A DNA stretch of 64,000 bases from Linnemannia elongata (taxonomy: Eukaryota > Mortierellomycota > Mortierellomycetes > Mortierellales > Mortierellaceae), in the NCBI GenBank assembly GCA_036320915.1, contig JAXBDG010000018.1:682001-746000 (forward strand), given 5' to 3'. The notes under the pieces are model-generated. The model did not search any database. It was given only the letters and a program-made list of their open reading frames with translations, and had not been told where the DNA came from. Shown one piece after another: positions 1 to 11,811 of the stretch. The position numbers and the translations under genes were made by a program. The first letter of the stretch is position 1, and every line of letters starts with the position of its first letter.

Positions 1-303
1 TTCCGAGAGCTGCACCCTATCAACGTGATCGTTGATGTCCGAGAGTTCCATACACATGCTGCTGTTACCGTAGATACAGTCGGGCACAGGCTTTGTTGGT
101 TTCGATGAGAGCTTTCGACGGTGGATTTTGTGAATGCGGACACGGTCAATGGCTGTTACTGCTGTTGTTGCTGCTGCTGTCTTGTTGTTGATGTTCTTGG
201 CCGAGACTGCAAGCAGGAGGTTGGCACAGGACTCTGCGTCGATACAAGAGTTGACAGAAGACGATTCGGACTTTGTCATCATCATCCCTTTCCGGAGTGA
301 GGG

Positions 304-336
<33 letters not shown>

Positions 337-927
337 TGTTGACGGTGAGGTGGACGAAGTGGCAGTTGTAGGATGGATAGCTTCGGCGGTATAATCGACC
401 GGGGAATTATTGTTATTGTTGTTGTGGATGTTGTAGTGGATTATTGGGGGCGAAGGGGCGGAGGAAAAGGTAATTGTAGACGAAGAAGTAGCAGCCGAGA
501 CAGGAGAGTGTGAGTTGGAGGGAGAGTTATGAGAAGAAGAAGCGATGACGGGAGTGGCGGTTGCTGTGATGATGCCGGTGCCATCCTTTCTGATTTTGGG
601 GTTGTTGAGGTGTCGCTGGAACTGGCGAATGTCGAGCTGAACGGAGGTGAGTTCACGATAGGAGCACTCGACGTTGTGTTTTTGGCAACGGGAGCAGGGT
701 TCCTTGCGGTCGCATTTTACTTTCTTTGTGCGGCAGCGGAGGCAAGACGAATAGACCTTGAGGCGACGGAGGTCGTATGCGACCTTGTTGTTGTTGTTGT
801 TGTTGGTTGAATCAGAGGGGTCTTCTAGGTGGAGTTGGTTGTGGTTGTGGTTGTGGTTGGAGGGAGAAGAGTTGTCTGATTGGTGCTGGTGTTGGTGTGG
901 GGACAGTTGGAGGATGGAGGAGGCCAT
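1..927 (-). CDS. Zn2Cys6 fungal transcription factor, N-terminal part (gene continues beyond the window edge)
   Basis: The minus strand is open for 309 codons from an ATG at 927-925 down to base 1, with no stop. Residues 62-88 form a complete Zn2Cys6 binuclear cluster: C62-x2-C65-x6-C72-x5-C78-x2-C81-x6-C88, read as CLRCRTKKVKC then CDRKEPCSRCQ and the last Cys after KHNVE. Basic residues lie between the second and third Cys, as in Gal4-class DNA-binding domains. The N-terminus before the cluster is low complexity (His/Gln/Asn runs). After it come Ser/Thr/Pro-rich stretches, an Asn run and an (Asn-Ser) repeat encoded by an AGC-AAC array near 301-340. The product is expected to be a nuclear, zinc-dependent DNA-binding regulator. 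The target genes and the usual C-terminal fungal-specific middle domain cannot be judged because they lie outside the window. The start is chosen because it is the first in-frame ATG upstream of the cluster and is preceded by a pyrimidine-rich leader. Confidence 0.85.
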
Positions 928-3220
928 TGTTGCTTTATTGTTGTTGTTGTTGATTGAGGATTGGTGAGTGAGTAGGAGTGAGTGTGAGAGAGTGCTGAAA
1001 GAGGAAGGAAGAGAGCGAGGCGAGGGAGTGAGTGAGTGTGGGAGAGAACTGTGGGTATGGGGTATTATTATGGGGGAGTATGTATAGGTGTATAGGTGTG
1101 TGTAGAAAAGAAAGGGAATGAGGATCAAGAAAAGGGAAGTGGAAGTGAAAGTGAAAGAGAGAAGTAAACAAGAGAAGAGGGGAAAAGTGGAGAAAAGGAA
1201 AAAGGAAAAAGGGAGAAAAAGGTCCGGAGGTGTGAATATTTTTTTTCTTTCCTTTCCTCGTCTCCTCGTCGCTGCGTCGTTGTCGTTTCTATTCCTGGTC
1301 TTCGGCCTCCGAACAGGCTCAATCTGATAACGAGTGTCATCCACCACTCCATTCGACTCCATACACATGGATGCTACACTCTATTCGATTTCTGCGCTCT
1401 TTTTTTTTTTTTTTTTTTTTCTTTTTTCTCCCTTGCCCCATCTGTCCGAGTTTTCCGTGGAAGAAATAAACGGGGGCAACTGGGATAAAAACAATGATAC
1501 GTATACTCCCATTCATCCAACTCCAACCTTTCTCGCCTCGGTCCATTCATTAACAACTGGCAACAGCCATGCTGTCTACTTTGTCTCTCTATCACTCCTC
1601 CTCCTTCCTTCCTTCCTTCCTTCCTTCCCTCCCTCCCTCCCTCCCTCCTTCCTTCCTCGGCAATATCCTCTAATCGTACTCACCCAGCACAGTCTTATAT
1701 GACTCGCATCCCCGTTCTCGGACTCACTCACTCTGTTGCATGTTGCATTATGGCATATAAATGATACATACTCGCTCTCCTCTTTCCTTTTCTCGAAATA
1801 GCCGACCGGCCGACCGATGAATGAATGTCCGAGATCTTGTCATATTATGCCCATTATGTGCCTGTGATGTCCTGGTGTATCGGCTCTTTCTCTTCCTTTC
1901 TCGTCTCTCTATATCATGCAAACCATGGCCACAACTGCCTAGCAACCTCCTGAACCCTTTTCAAGCAAACAGTTCCCATGAAAATGTCAATCAGGCAAGA
2001 CACACAACAATGGCCTTGCCGACTCGCTAAAAAAGTAAATAACGCCAGCAAGCATTGCAAGCATTCTCATCATCCTTATCCAACACATACACCCGCAATA
2101 CCCTCACCAAAGCGTCCACCTTGAGCGAATAAAATACCGCATTTGAGAAAGCGAGAACAAGAGAGAGAGTACCTTACAAGGTCCGGCTTGCATGTCAAAA
2201 AGCAACAGACAACGTACTTTTCAATTCATACTCCACTTCTTGCCTTTTCTTGTTACCTGTTGTTTGTGGACTAAATGGAAGGAGCAGACAGTTCTTCTCG
2301 GATAGTCGGAACTCAAAAATCCGGCCCTTTGCCTTTCTCCTCTTCCCCTTCTCCCCTTTCTCCCCTTTACGCCTCTAATGAATCGCGAGAGGGTAAAGCA
2401 CGTTTTTTTTCCCTTTTATCAGATCTTGACTTTTTCATCGATGGGATGATTTCTTAGCTTTCCCATCCATAACTCCCGCTCTCTTTCAACTATATGTGGT
2501 TTCTGTAATTGAGTATCCATTATTAGGTCTCATATCGATACCTTTGGGCCGCTGCTGGTACATTGAAAAGCCGATATGGATACCTCAAAAGAGAAAAGGC
2601 CCTCACGAAGAAGAAAGAGAGTAGAACGAGCTCCTTTGCTGGAATAACAAATGATTTCATTCTTTATGATTCCCCTTTCTCATTCGATACTGATGTCTCT
2701 TATCAGATTATTATTATTATTATTATTATTTTTTTTGCTTTCTCTCAAGAACTGGTCTGCCCTGGCGTCACTATTTTGTTTCGTGCAACCATGCCAAATG
2801 GGAGGACATGTATATATTCCCATGGTCATTAGCCTTATTCCCTCCCCTCACTCCTTCCTTCCCTCCGAACGAGTAAGCTCATTTTCTGGCAGAAAAGCGA
2901 CAGATCCTCCCTTCCCCAAAACAATGAAAAAAAGCAAGAGTTGCAGGTCGTCTATTAAGACAATCCACATGTAAAGAAATGGGTTATCCGAGGAGCCCGA
3001 CTAAAAGTGAAAGCGAACAATGAACAAAAAAAAAAAAACAAATGCAAGGGGGGGGGGGAGCTCGGAGGAGACCTTCTCCTTTTGTGCATGCGAATTGAAA
3101 CCTATATTTTTTTTTTGTAGCCAAAAGGAAACGAGCGGAGAGTGATGCACTGTTTTTGGTTTGTCAGGACCGACGACCATTGGACCTATACACATTGGGG
3201 CAGATTGATACAAGTACAAG
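928..3220. other. Gene-poor intergenic region with simple repeats
   Basis: No convincing gene is seen. 928-1370 read on the minus strand is CT/CA-rich and is probably the leader and promoter of the zinc-cluster gene. The rest holds a poly(T) run at 1400-1420, a CCTT/CCCT array and an ATT array near 2707-2730. Open frames here are short, low-complexity and unconserved. Confidence 0.5.
1603..1658. repeat. CCTT/CCCT microsatellite
   Basis: About 56 bases of tandem CTTCC and CCCT units, uninterrupted pyrimidine on the plus strand. Confidence 0.9.
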
Positions 3221-3223
3221 GTG

Positions 3224-3233
3224 TATATAAAAG
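3224..3233 (+). promoter_or_regulatory. Candidate TATA box upstream of the SPT7 gene
   Basis: TATATAAAAG is a good TATA match on the plus strand about 990 bases before the SPT7 start codon. Using it would require a long or spliced leader. A potential leader exon/intron cannot be confirmed from sequence alone. Confidence 0.25.
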
Positions 3234-4180
3234 GGGAGAGGGGGTTTTTGATGTTCGAGCGGACATGACACGACCGTGGTTCACTCCCGTAAGGGTCGGT
3301 CTTTTGTTCGCGTCCGACACAATATAGGCGCGAAACCACAGGCATAGTACTTTTAAGAGGAGTGGCGCCACTGCTCTTCATGTCTTCGTGTCTTGCATAT
3401 CTGCCTGGCTGATATGTCGTGTCGAGGCCTCTTGCAGCTGGTTGTCGCTGGACTAGGGCAAACAAGGCGACAGCCTCGAGGAATCGACCTTTGTGGTGTT
3501 CGTCTGTTGGAGAGGAGATAGGATTTAGGGAGTACGATCAATTCCGAGTACAGAGATGTCACTCTAGGTCACGTGTGATTAAATTCAATTTCCTCGACCT
3601 GGACGCCTTGTCCCCGCAGGTGTCTCTGTGTGTGTGAGTGGGTATGTGAGTGTGCCTGCACTCTCTTTCTTTGTCTTGCTTTCTTCCCTCCAGTCAGTCA
3701 TCCTTTCATCGACCCAATTGTTGTTGCCTGCAGCCGCACCTTTTCTACTCACTCGGCCCAAAGTGAACAGACGACTGTCTTGACTTGCGAACGGACAAAG
3801 GACAAGCACCATTGCAACTACAACAAAAACAAACAAGACGATCGACACTCTCACCGAGAACATCAAACAACTTCACAATTACAAGTAGCCACCACAGGAC
3901 AGGACTCAATAATCATTTACAACCAACTGTCCCAGGGCTCACCTTTATTTTTGTGGATCGTCAGTCCCATACACACCCCCTTTTATAAATCAACCACAAC
4001 CACCACCAGGACGCGCCATTTTCTTTTTTCTTTTTCTTTTTCTTTTTCTTTCAACCTACGCCACCTACAGCCATCACACCCACCCTACCTTTCCTTTCCT
4101 GCTTCCTTCCTCTCTTTGAACCGTCCCTTTTAACAAAGACGACAACAGACCCCTGGAGAATTTGCTTTGCGCCACGACGA

Positions 4181-4219
4181 ATGAACACCGCCCAGCCAGC
4201 AACACCAGGAGTCCAATGA
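4181..4219 (+). promoter_or_regulatory. Upstream ORF overlapping the SPT7 start codon
   Basis: A 12-codon reading frame starts at ATG 4181 and ends with TGA at 4217-4219. Its stop overlaps the main ATG at 4216 in the arrangement ATGA. The main frame has no upstream in-frame ATG; upstream of 4216 it opens at a TTG. Such stop-start overlaps can allow termination-reinitiation or dampen translation. The frames are seen directly; the regulatory role is inference. Confidence 0.45.
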
Positions 4220-7200
4220 GTTTATTTTCAAGCGAGCCACTCGAGGCAGATCCCGATGCCGCCCTCTTGGCTTCACCCATGTCCGTCTCCAACCACGATA
4301 CCGACTACACTGGAATCGAGGAACCCATGGACACGAGTTATGACTCTCTCTTTGGTGGACCAGAGTCTTCAGCCCCTTCGTCAGAACAACAGGAGCGTCT
4401 TCTTCGGATCCTCAACGACCCATCTTCCAACAGCCAAGTCCGTCTCACCTTCAATGTCGCCCACGAAATGAACTCGAGGAAACTCTGGCGCTTTTACCTG
4501 TCCGAGGACGAGCACGCGATCTTTGAGACCGCCCTGACAAGCATTGACACCTGGAGGAGCTTTATCTCCCTCGACGAAGGATTTAGCGACCAGTACGATG
4601 ACATCAAGAGACAGCAGCAATCGCAGGAACGACAGGACCCATTACCAGTGATTGTCGAATCCGTACCAATACCAGATATCTCCACCGACGACCTGAACAA
4701 CAGCACTCATTCAGAGCTCCCGGATCGATCGCCTGATCATATCAAGCAGGAAGTTCTGGATCCGGATCAAGGCTACTTTGGATTGGGAACAACAACCATC
4801 AAGAGGGAGGGTTCCTTGTCAGTACGCAACTCGCCATCCGTATCGACACCTCCAATCATCACCCCCAACGGTCAACTGCGGACACCTCATACACCCCGCA
4901 TTGAAGGCTCGCCCTCCGTCAAAACACCCCGAGGTTCACCGGCACCGAATGGGCCCACGAAATCTGATGCGACTACCAACCCAGCACACACACCTTCTTC
5001 GACTGAGGTTATGCCTCCACCTTCTATCCCTACAACTGCCTTCCGGTCACGCGTCATGGTCTTTGAACAATTGCTCCCGGCCTTGTATCCAAGCCACGGA
5101 GGATGCTGTCACCCGACTGTCGATATTTCCGAGCTTAAGGACAAGGATATCTCACAAAATGCCAAAACCCCACAGGCTTCCGCCATGGCAATAGATGATG
5201 GTCCTCTGGCACGGAAACGGATACTGGATGAAGACGAAGACTATGATGCAGATATGGAAGCTGCTCCCAAGCAGATCAAGGACAGCCCCGCACCTCCCAA
5301 CAAAATTGCAGCTAGGTCCTCCAAGGATGACGAATCAAAGCCCGCGCTCTGTATGTCATTCTGTCTTGGAATATGTGCATCGCCGGGATTCTAACTTTCA
5401 GCGATCGCTTTCATCAACGCTAACAACTTTTCACACCTTTTTTATACGTTTTATAGCACCAGAGAACGCGCCACTCCGACTTCCCATTCACCACATCTAC
5501 TACACACTGGAGTACGACATGGATGCTATGATTGAGCAGCAACAGTTGGAGGAAGCGGACAAAAATATCCAGGAGGAACAGGAGAACCAGCCCGGAAACA
5601 GTCTAGTAACGGACAACATGTTGACTCAGCTCGGAGCAGGAAGCGTCAGTATGAAGTACCTTTTGGGCGCAATCGAGTCCAACCGTGCAGCAACAGGCCT
5701 TACCGACCGTGAGTTGCGGACTCTACTTTCCGACGTTAGACCCAACCGATCCAAGTGGGCGAACGAGGACAGAGTCGGTCAGGAGGAGCTGTATGAGGGC
5801 TGCGAGCGAATTTTGACAGAGTTGCGCAACTACACGGAACATTCGCTCCCATTCCTCAATAAGGTCAACAAACGCGAGGCGCCCGACTATTTCCAGGTCA
5901 TCAAGACACCCATGGATCTGGGAACTGTCCTCAAGAAACTCAAGTCATTTGCTTACCAGAGCAAGCAGCAGTTTGCGGACGACCTCTACCTCATCTACCA
6001 GAACTGCATGACGTACAACTCTGATCCTGCCAGCCCCTACCGGAAACACGCCATCGCCATGAAGAAAAAGACTCAACAGTTGCTGGAGACTGTTCAGGAT
6101 GTCACTATTCGCGACAGAGCGGAGGTCGAGGCAGAAGCGGAGGAGAGTGATGAGGAGACAGAAAGTCAGACAGGTCGGCCAAACGAGGCCGCCAAGGGTT
6201 TGGGCCGGAAAGAGCAAAAGTCGTCCAAGACTGTTCACGGTGTCAACGGAGAGCCCAGTACCTCCAAAAGCCATGCTACCCAGCGTGGTGCAGCAGCCGG
6301 TCAACGCGGTTCTGAGACGCCCAAGATTACTATGGATGTCGACTCAGCGGCCAACGCAACACCAACGCGCGAGACGAGTCGCGAGCCCTCTACCATGGAT
6401 TCGATCGAGACGCCACTGCTGCAAGGAGGTTCCTTTGGCCCTGGTCGCGCCGGAACACCCAACGGACTTTCGCTTCACTCTCCAGCTCGTCATCGGATGA
6501 TGAGGGCATCGGTCCCAGTCGAGATCGATTTAGAGCAAGAGGAGAAGGATATTGCGGCGGAGCTGAGGGCAAGCAGAGGTGACATTCTGTTTCAGGAGTG
6601 GAAGGAAAAGACTAAGAAAGTGCGCGCCAAGATCTGTTCTACACGGGAAAGTCAACAATCTCTGCCATTTGAGGACCGTTTCGCCCTGGAGAGGACGCCC
6701 TGGGAGATGAAGAAGTCGAACGACATTGATCACGCACACGATAACGTCTTTGATTCTCTCACTCTCAGGAGGCGGAAGAAGAAAAAGAAAAAGACGGGCT
6801 TTCGAGGTCGAGCAACTCCTGCTGCAGCAGCGGAAGGAGAGTCATCGGATTCCTACGAGGACGTCTATGGCGAGAGCGAAAGCGACGAAGAGGAAGAGGA
6901 CGAGGAAGACTTTGCACGTGACTTGTTTGCTCCACCCAAGATCAAGGAGGAGGATCTGGACAAGAAGAAGACGAAAAAGGTCATCGAGGTCTTCCTGCCC
7001 GAGTACGCGGTTCGGTCTGGTTTGCCCGAGGTTCCAGGACGAGGGCACGAGCGGTTGGACGACCCCGAGTTGGCTCGCAAGTTGTTTGATGAATCTGAGA
7101 TATCTGCGTAAGTTTTTTTTCTTTCTTGCTTTCGTTGTCGAGTGTGGGGACTTTTGCTGATCGAGGACTCATTGACTAAAACATTTTCTTACTTTCATGT

Positions 7201-10200
7201 TACACCCACAATTAGTCTCGAGGAGAAGCAGCCTTCGTTTTCCTTATACCCATCCGCAGTTGCGGCACCAGGACACTTGGCGGCTGGTATCGATCGCAAT
7301 GTCGAGGAATTGCGAAAGATCCGACACGTTTACTCGAAAATCTTTGCAGCCAAATCCTTGCACCCCGTAAGCATTCAATTTATTTTGTACTTGGTTTGCG
7401 ACGCTCAACATGGAAAGATGAAAGGTTACTGACTAGCCTACTTGCTGTTGACATATAATTAGGACCTTGCTGCCCTGGAAGAGCCACCAGAACCAGCGCC
7501 CATTCCTCCTCATGAAGGACCTCTGCCACCATTGGTCATGAACGACGCAACAGGACGTGCCATGGTCTCACAGGTTGCCTCCAAGCTGCTGGCACATGCA
7601 GGATTCCAAGGTGCTCAGGCATCAGCGCTGGCCGTGATGACTGATATCACCGTCGAGTTCTTCCTCAACCTGGGCAGGACGCTGAGGGGCTATACTGACC
7701 TCTACAATAAGGGCATGACTGCAGAGGTAAGACGATGTCGTTAGCGTTTTCATGTACTACGGTCGAAATTAAATGCGCTTGGATCGCAAGTACTAACTAT
7801 CGTTCGTGATTATTATTTTTTCCTTATACAGGAAATCTTGCTTCACACACTGCATGAGAACGGTGTGAGCGGCGTCGGCGACCTGGAGGGTTATATCCGC
7901 GAGGATGTTGAACGTTACGGGAACAAACTGCAGGACATTCACCGCAAGCTCGAGACTAGCTACACCGACGTTGTCAACACTACGCTGAACGAGGGTCATA
8001 ATGTGGACGCAGACTTTGAGTTCCAGGAGGACGACGACGCCTTTACGAGTGGAAACTTTATTGGAGGCGGCACCGATGACCTTGGAGAGGACTTTTTTGG
8101 CTTCCGGGAACTCGGCATCGATCGCGAGTTTGGAGTCGGCAAGTTGACAATCCCCTCCCGGGTCTGGTTTGGAGGTCATAAGGATGGCGACCCAGGCAGT
8201 AGCTATGGAATGGGGGGATTCCGAGGCAGCGTCGGTATCGTCCCCGGAAAGGACACTAAGCCTGAGGTGCCTTACCCTCCTCCACCTCCCTTCGTCCCCA
8301 TGACCGATCCAACAGCCACGATTGGTTTGCTTCACAACTTTTTCAAGAAGCGCATAGAGGATCTTGGAGCTTTGAAGGAGGACGAGTTCATGCCAGTCTC
8401 GCGGAGGGTGGCGATGCGACCCAAGATTCCCCCAACAGGCAAGATTGTGAGCTCAATGAAAAAGCGAGCAAACAAGCCCGGTGAGTTGAGCGCACTGGCC
8501 GAAGCCAAGAAGCGGAAACGGAAAAAGGAAAAGGATGCGCAGGAAGCTGAGCGGGCGGAACGCAAGCGTCAGAAACAGGATGCCAAAGACAAGAAGCTGA
8601 TGGAGAAACTGGAGAAGAAGAAGATGAAGGAGGAGACCAAGATCAAGGAAAAGCTTTCCAAACCCACCAAGAAGGTAAGAAACGCGACCGACTTGTCCTT
8701 TGAATGCTATTGCACCTTGCATTTTTTTTTGTTATCAAAGGCGAATATGTTGAAGTTGCTTTTTTAACAAACCTGATTTCTCCTTTGATTGTTGATAGGG
8801 CAAGAAGGGAACTTCGGAAGGACCACAGGATGGCGAAGACGACGACAGCGATGCTGATATCAAGTCGGACGGACGGCCGAGCCAAACGCCGGATCCTATG
8901 CCTCCACCAGCAACGATACCTGTTCCCAAGGTCACCATTCCCGTACCCGCCATTGCGCCTCCATCAGCAGCAGCCGCACCTACACCCAAGAAGCCCAAGA
9001 AATCCAAGGCCGCCGCGGCCAAGGCAGCAGCTACTCCCGCGACAGCAGCAGCGCATCTGCTTGTCGCTCCTCCCACCTCGATCCTCAGCTCTATGGACAA
9101 CGATGCCGATGACATGGAGGAAGAGGTCATGGAGAGCGGTGGTGGTGGAAATGCCGGCAGGATGTTGCCACCCAAGAGTGTCCCTTCTTCCCACATCAAG
9201 ACAGAGGATCACTCCAAGTCCAGCAACGCGGCCGGCAAGACTGTTCCTGGAGGCTATTCGTCCTCAAGCGCCACGGCCCCCTTAGTCCCTCCGCCCTCAT
9301 TCAAGGCTGGTATCGCCGGCAAGTCCTTGCCTCCTGTCCCTACAAAGTCCAAGTCCAAGTCCAGTAAGGATAAGGATAAGGATAAGGATGGCAAGGACGG
9401 CAAAGATAAAGATAAGGAGAAGGACAAAGAGGAACGTAAGGAGCGTATCAAGGACAAGGATCGCGACCATAAGGAGAAGGACCGCAAGGAGCGTGACCGT
9501 GAACGCGACCGCGACAAGGAGAGCAGTTCCGAGCGTGACAAGGACAAGGAACGGGAACCTAGTCTCAAGAGCAGCAGCAGCCATAAGGAGTCCAAAAGCA
9601 AGAGCAGTAAGGACAAGAATGGCAGCAGTAAGGATCGAGATACTAGCGACAAGGAGAAGGAGCATCGAGGCGATCGGAGCGAACGTGAGCGAGATCGTGA
9701 CAGGGACAGGGACAGGGATAGAGACAGGGATAGGGATAGGGATCGTGAGAGAGAACGTGATCGGGAAAAGGGTGGACGGGAACGCGATCGTGACAGAGAC
9801 CGTGAACGTGATCGGGATAGAGGCGATCGAAGTGAGCGAGATCGTGATAGAGACCGAGGCGATCGGGGAGACCGGAGCGACCGGGGCGACCGAGAACGCG
9901 ATAGAGGTGACCGTGAGAGAGACAGGGACTACCGTGAGCGCGATCGAGACCATAGGGACCGAGACCGCGGAGACCGTTCTGAACGCGACAGGGAACGAGG
10001 CGACCGCGATAGAGGTGATCGTGAACGCGATAGAAGTGATCGAGGTGACCGTGAGAGAGATAGGGGTGATCGTGACAGAGAACGCGAACGCGATCGCGAT
10101 AGAGGAGACCGAAGCGAGAGGGACCGTGACAGAGGGGATCGAAGTGACCGAGGTGACCGAGGCGACAGGGAACGGGATAGGGGTGACCGTGATGGAAATG

Positions 10201-10499
10201 GCGTACTGGGTTCCCTGTCCAACAACAGCAGTAATGGCAGTCTTGTAGGTGGCGGCAGTGGACACCATAAGAACGGTAGTTCTGGTAGCAACAAGGACCG
10301 CGACAAGTTTATGTCCTCTTCGAGTTCAAGCAAGGATAAGGACAAGGATGGGTCCAAGATGCTGGATTCGTCTTTGTCGGCGCAGATCCCTACGACGCCC
10401 AAGAAGAAGAAGCGTACCGCCGGACCTGTTGATGGATCGCCAAGTCATTCTCCCAAGAAGAAGAAGCCTGTCGCCCCTCCTTCCTTTACCGACCTCTGA
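4216..10499 (+). CDS. SPT7: SPT7-like subunit of the SAGA transcription coactivator (bromodomain plus histone fold)
   Basis: Model: join(4216..5350, 5457..7107, 7216..7366, 7463..7726, 7832..8674, 8799..10499). All introns are GT-AG and all phases fit, giving 1,914 residues. Residues about 488-592 are a bromodomain (core NYTEHSLPFLNKVNKREAPD, PMDLGTV, YQNCMTYNSDP). It is preceded by the SPT7-typical block ELRTLLSDVRPNRSKWANED. Residues about 1010-1085 form a histone fold (MVSQVASKLLAHAGFQG, then a helix around DITVEFFLNLGRTLRGYTDL), the TAF10-pairing module of the family. In yeast, Spt7 is a nuclear scaffold of SAGA that binds acetylated histones and docks TAF10. Lys/Arg-rich helices follow. 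Residues about 1535-1812 are an unusual Arg/Asp/Glu/Lys repeat, and the protein ends in short basic clusters. It is longer than the roughly 1,330-residue yeast protein, mostly because of this tail. The identity is firm; the role of the tail is unknown. Confidence 0.93.
9360..10190 (+). repeat. Coding low-complexity Arg-Asp/Arg-Glu repeat inside SPT7
   Basis: About 277 codons alternate between CGN/AGR/AAG and GAY/GAR codons, giving RD, RE, KD, GD and SE dipeptides with RDRDRDRD-like cores. The codons vary from unit to unit (CGT, CGA, AGG, AGA), so this is not a simple perfect microsatellite. The charge pattern looks selected or old. It resembles RD/RS-type low-complexity domains of RNA and transcription factors by composition only. 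Confidence 0.85.
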
Positions 10500-10633
10500 G
10501 ACCCTTGGGAATCAACCAGGCAGTATTTTCATTTAGTCATTCAACCTACCACCAGCAACAGCAACAGCACCACAATCAAACCCACTCAACACTCGCACGC
10601 ATTTCTATCCCCCGTTGGCTACCATGGCATTGT

Positions 10634-10639
10634 AATAAA
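10634..10639 (+). terminator. Poly(A) signal for SPT7
   Basis: AATAAA lies 135 bases after the SPT7 stop codon, a normal distance for a fungal 3' UTR. Confidence 0.5.
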
Positions 10640-11790
10640 ATTATCGCGAATAGTAACAGGATGAACCGCTTTACTTAGTGTGTAGGGAAGACGTGAGATT
10701 AATGAGAAGGATGGTTGCGTATTGGGTTAATGGAAAAGAAATGCAATCTCGCTGTTTATTTTGTCCTTGGATTGCCCCTCTATCGAAAGCACAGACACGG
10801 GTATCAGCAAGGTCATGATTGATAGCCATCAGTTGCAGGGGCATGCATCTAAGCGCGTTTAGACAAGCATATGTGGGTCTTGGAGCCTAAAGTGTTTATC
10901 ATAAGTACGATTTTCAAAGAAAAAGATCCTCGAAAAAAGGACCCCAATCCAGTTTTGACTCAACCCTCGCTCTCATTCCAACCCCACATTCGCTCATTTC
11001 CATTTTCGACCAATTCATTCAAAATTCCGTTTACAAACCATGGCGTCCTCTTCCCTTTTTCTTTCGTCGCATCGTCGACCTTCCCAAAAGCTGCTCGAAA
11101 CTTCTGATGTTTGCACCTCTCTCCAAATTGGCGAACCTCTCTCGACTCCCCGTCTCTCTTTCTCTCGCACCGGTCCAGCTGTGGACTCGTGCTACACTCC
11201 CTTTTTTTTTTTTTGCTCCTCAAGGCTCTTTACGAAAAAAAAAAAAAAATGTTTCCAAGAATCTCTGCTTCTACTCCCAGCACGCTGGCTTTGGGTGTGG
11301 CATTCGGGGGAGACGGTTAGAGCCTGGAAAACACTTAGGAGGAGCAGCCGCCCATGATTTCTGAACGCACTAGAAGGACTGACAAAAGTTCCAGAGTTTT
11401 CTCAGGGTTCGACCTTATGGCAATCACGCAGGAGATTAAAGTGACGATGGGAGCGGAAGGAAGTCTGTTGTCTAATAGCACATCTTTGTCTTTTTCACAA
11501 CGGCACACACACTATCGACAAAGGGAGGGGGGGATGAAGGCTGACGTTTGTTTACCGAGATAGCTGTTCACTATGTTCAACATGTTAATATCTTTTCTAC
11601 GCCTCGTTTTTATTCTTCATTTTCATTTCTTTTTTTCTCGAAAAGTGAAGAAATAAAAAGTTCCAGCTGTCCATGGTTACTTTGTCATTGTACATTGTTG
11701 TTGTTCTCAGCAAGTTATATTTCGTTTTGTTGATTCAAGTTTAATTATTTTACATATGGTACACAAGGGACAAGAAAAGAACGGGCGGAA
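10640..11790. other. Intergenic region between SPT7 and pirin
   Basis: No supported gene. A plus-strand stretch at 11040-11364 opens in all three frames across homopolymers (poly-T near 11202-11213, poly-A near 11236-11249). One frame starts with a mitochondrial-leader-like peptide, but nothing recognisable follows. The two genes are convergent here, so both 3' ends lie in this interval. Confidence 0.4.
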
Positions 11791-11811
11791 GGGGTGGGGG
11801 GAAAGATGTAT

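Noticed and set aside
3001..3465. Minus-strand open frame of 154 codons
   Set aside because: It runs through homopolymers, has no recognisable domain and no repeat or paralogue support.
9388..10248. Second plus-strand frame inside the SPT7 last exon
   Set aside because: Shifted reading of the same charged repeat, giving Ile/Glu/Thr low complexity.
9297..10268. Long minus-strand open frame (over 300 codons) opposite the SPT7 tail
   Set aside because: It is the antisense of the Arg-Asp/Glu codon repeat and encodes only Val/Ile/Ser/Thr low complexity. The plus-strand exon is in phase with SPT7.
11040..11364. Plus-strand frames with a mitochondrial-leader-like start
   Set aside because: The reading crosses poly-T and poly-A runs and leads to no recognisable protein. 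All three frames are open, which is typical of biased composition.
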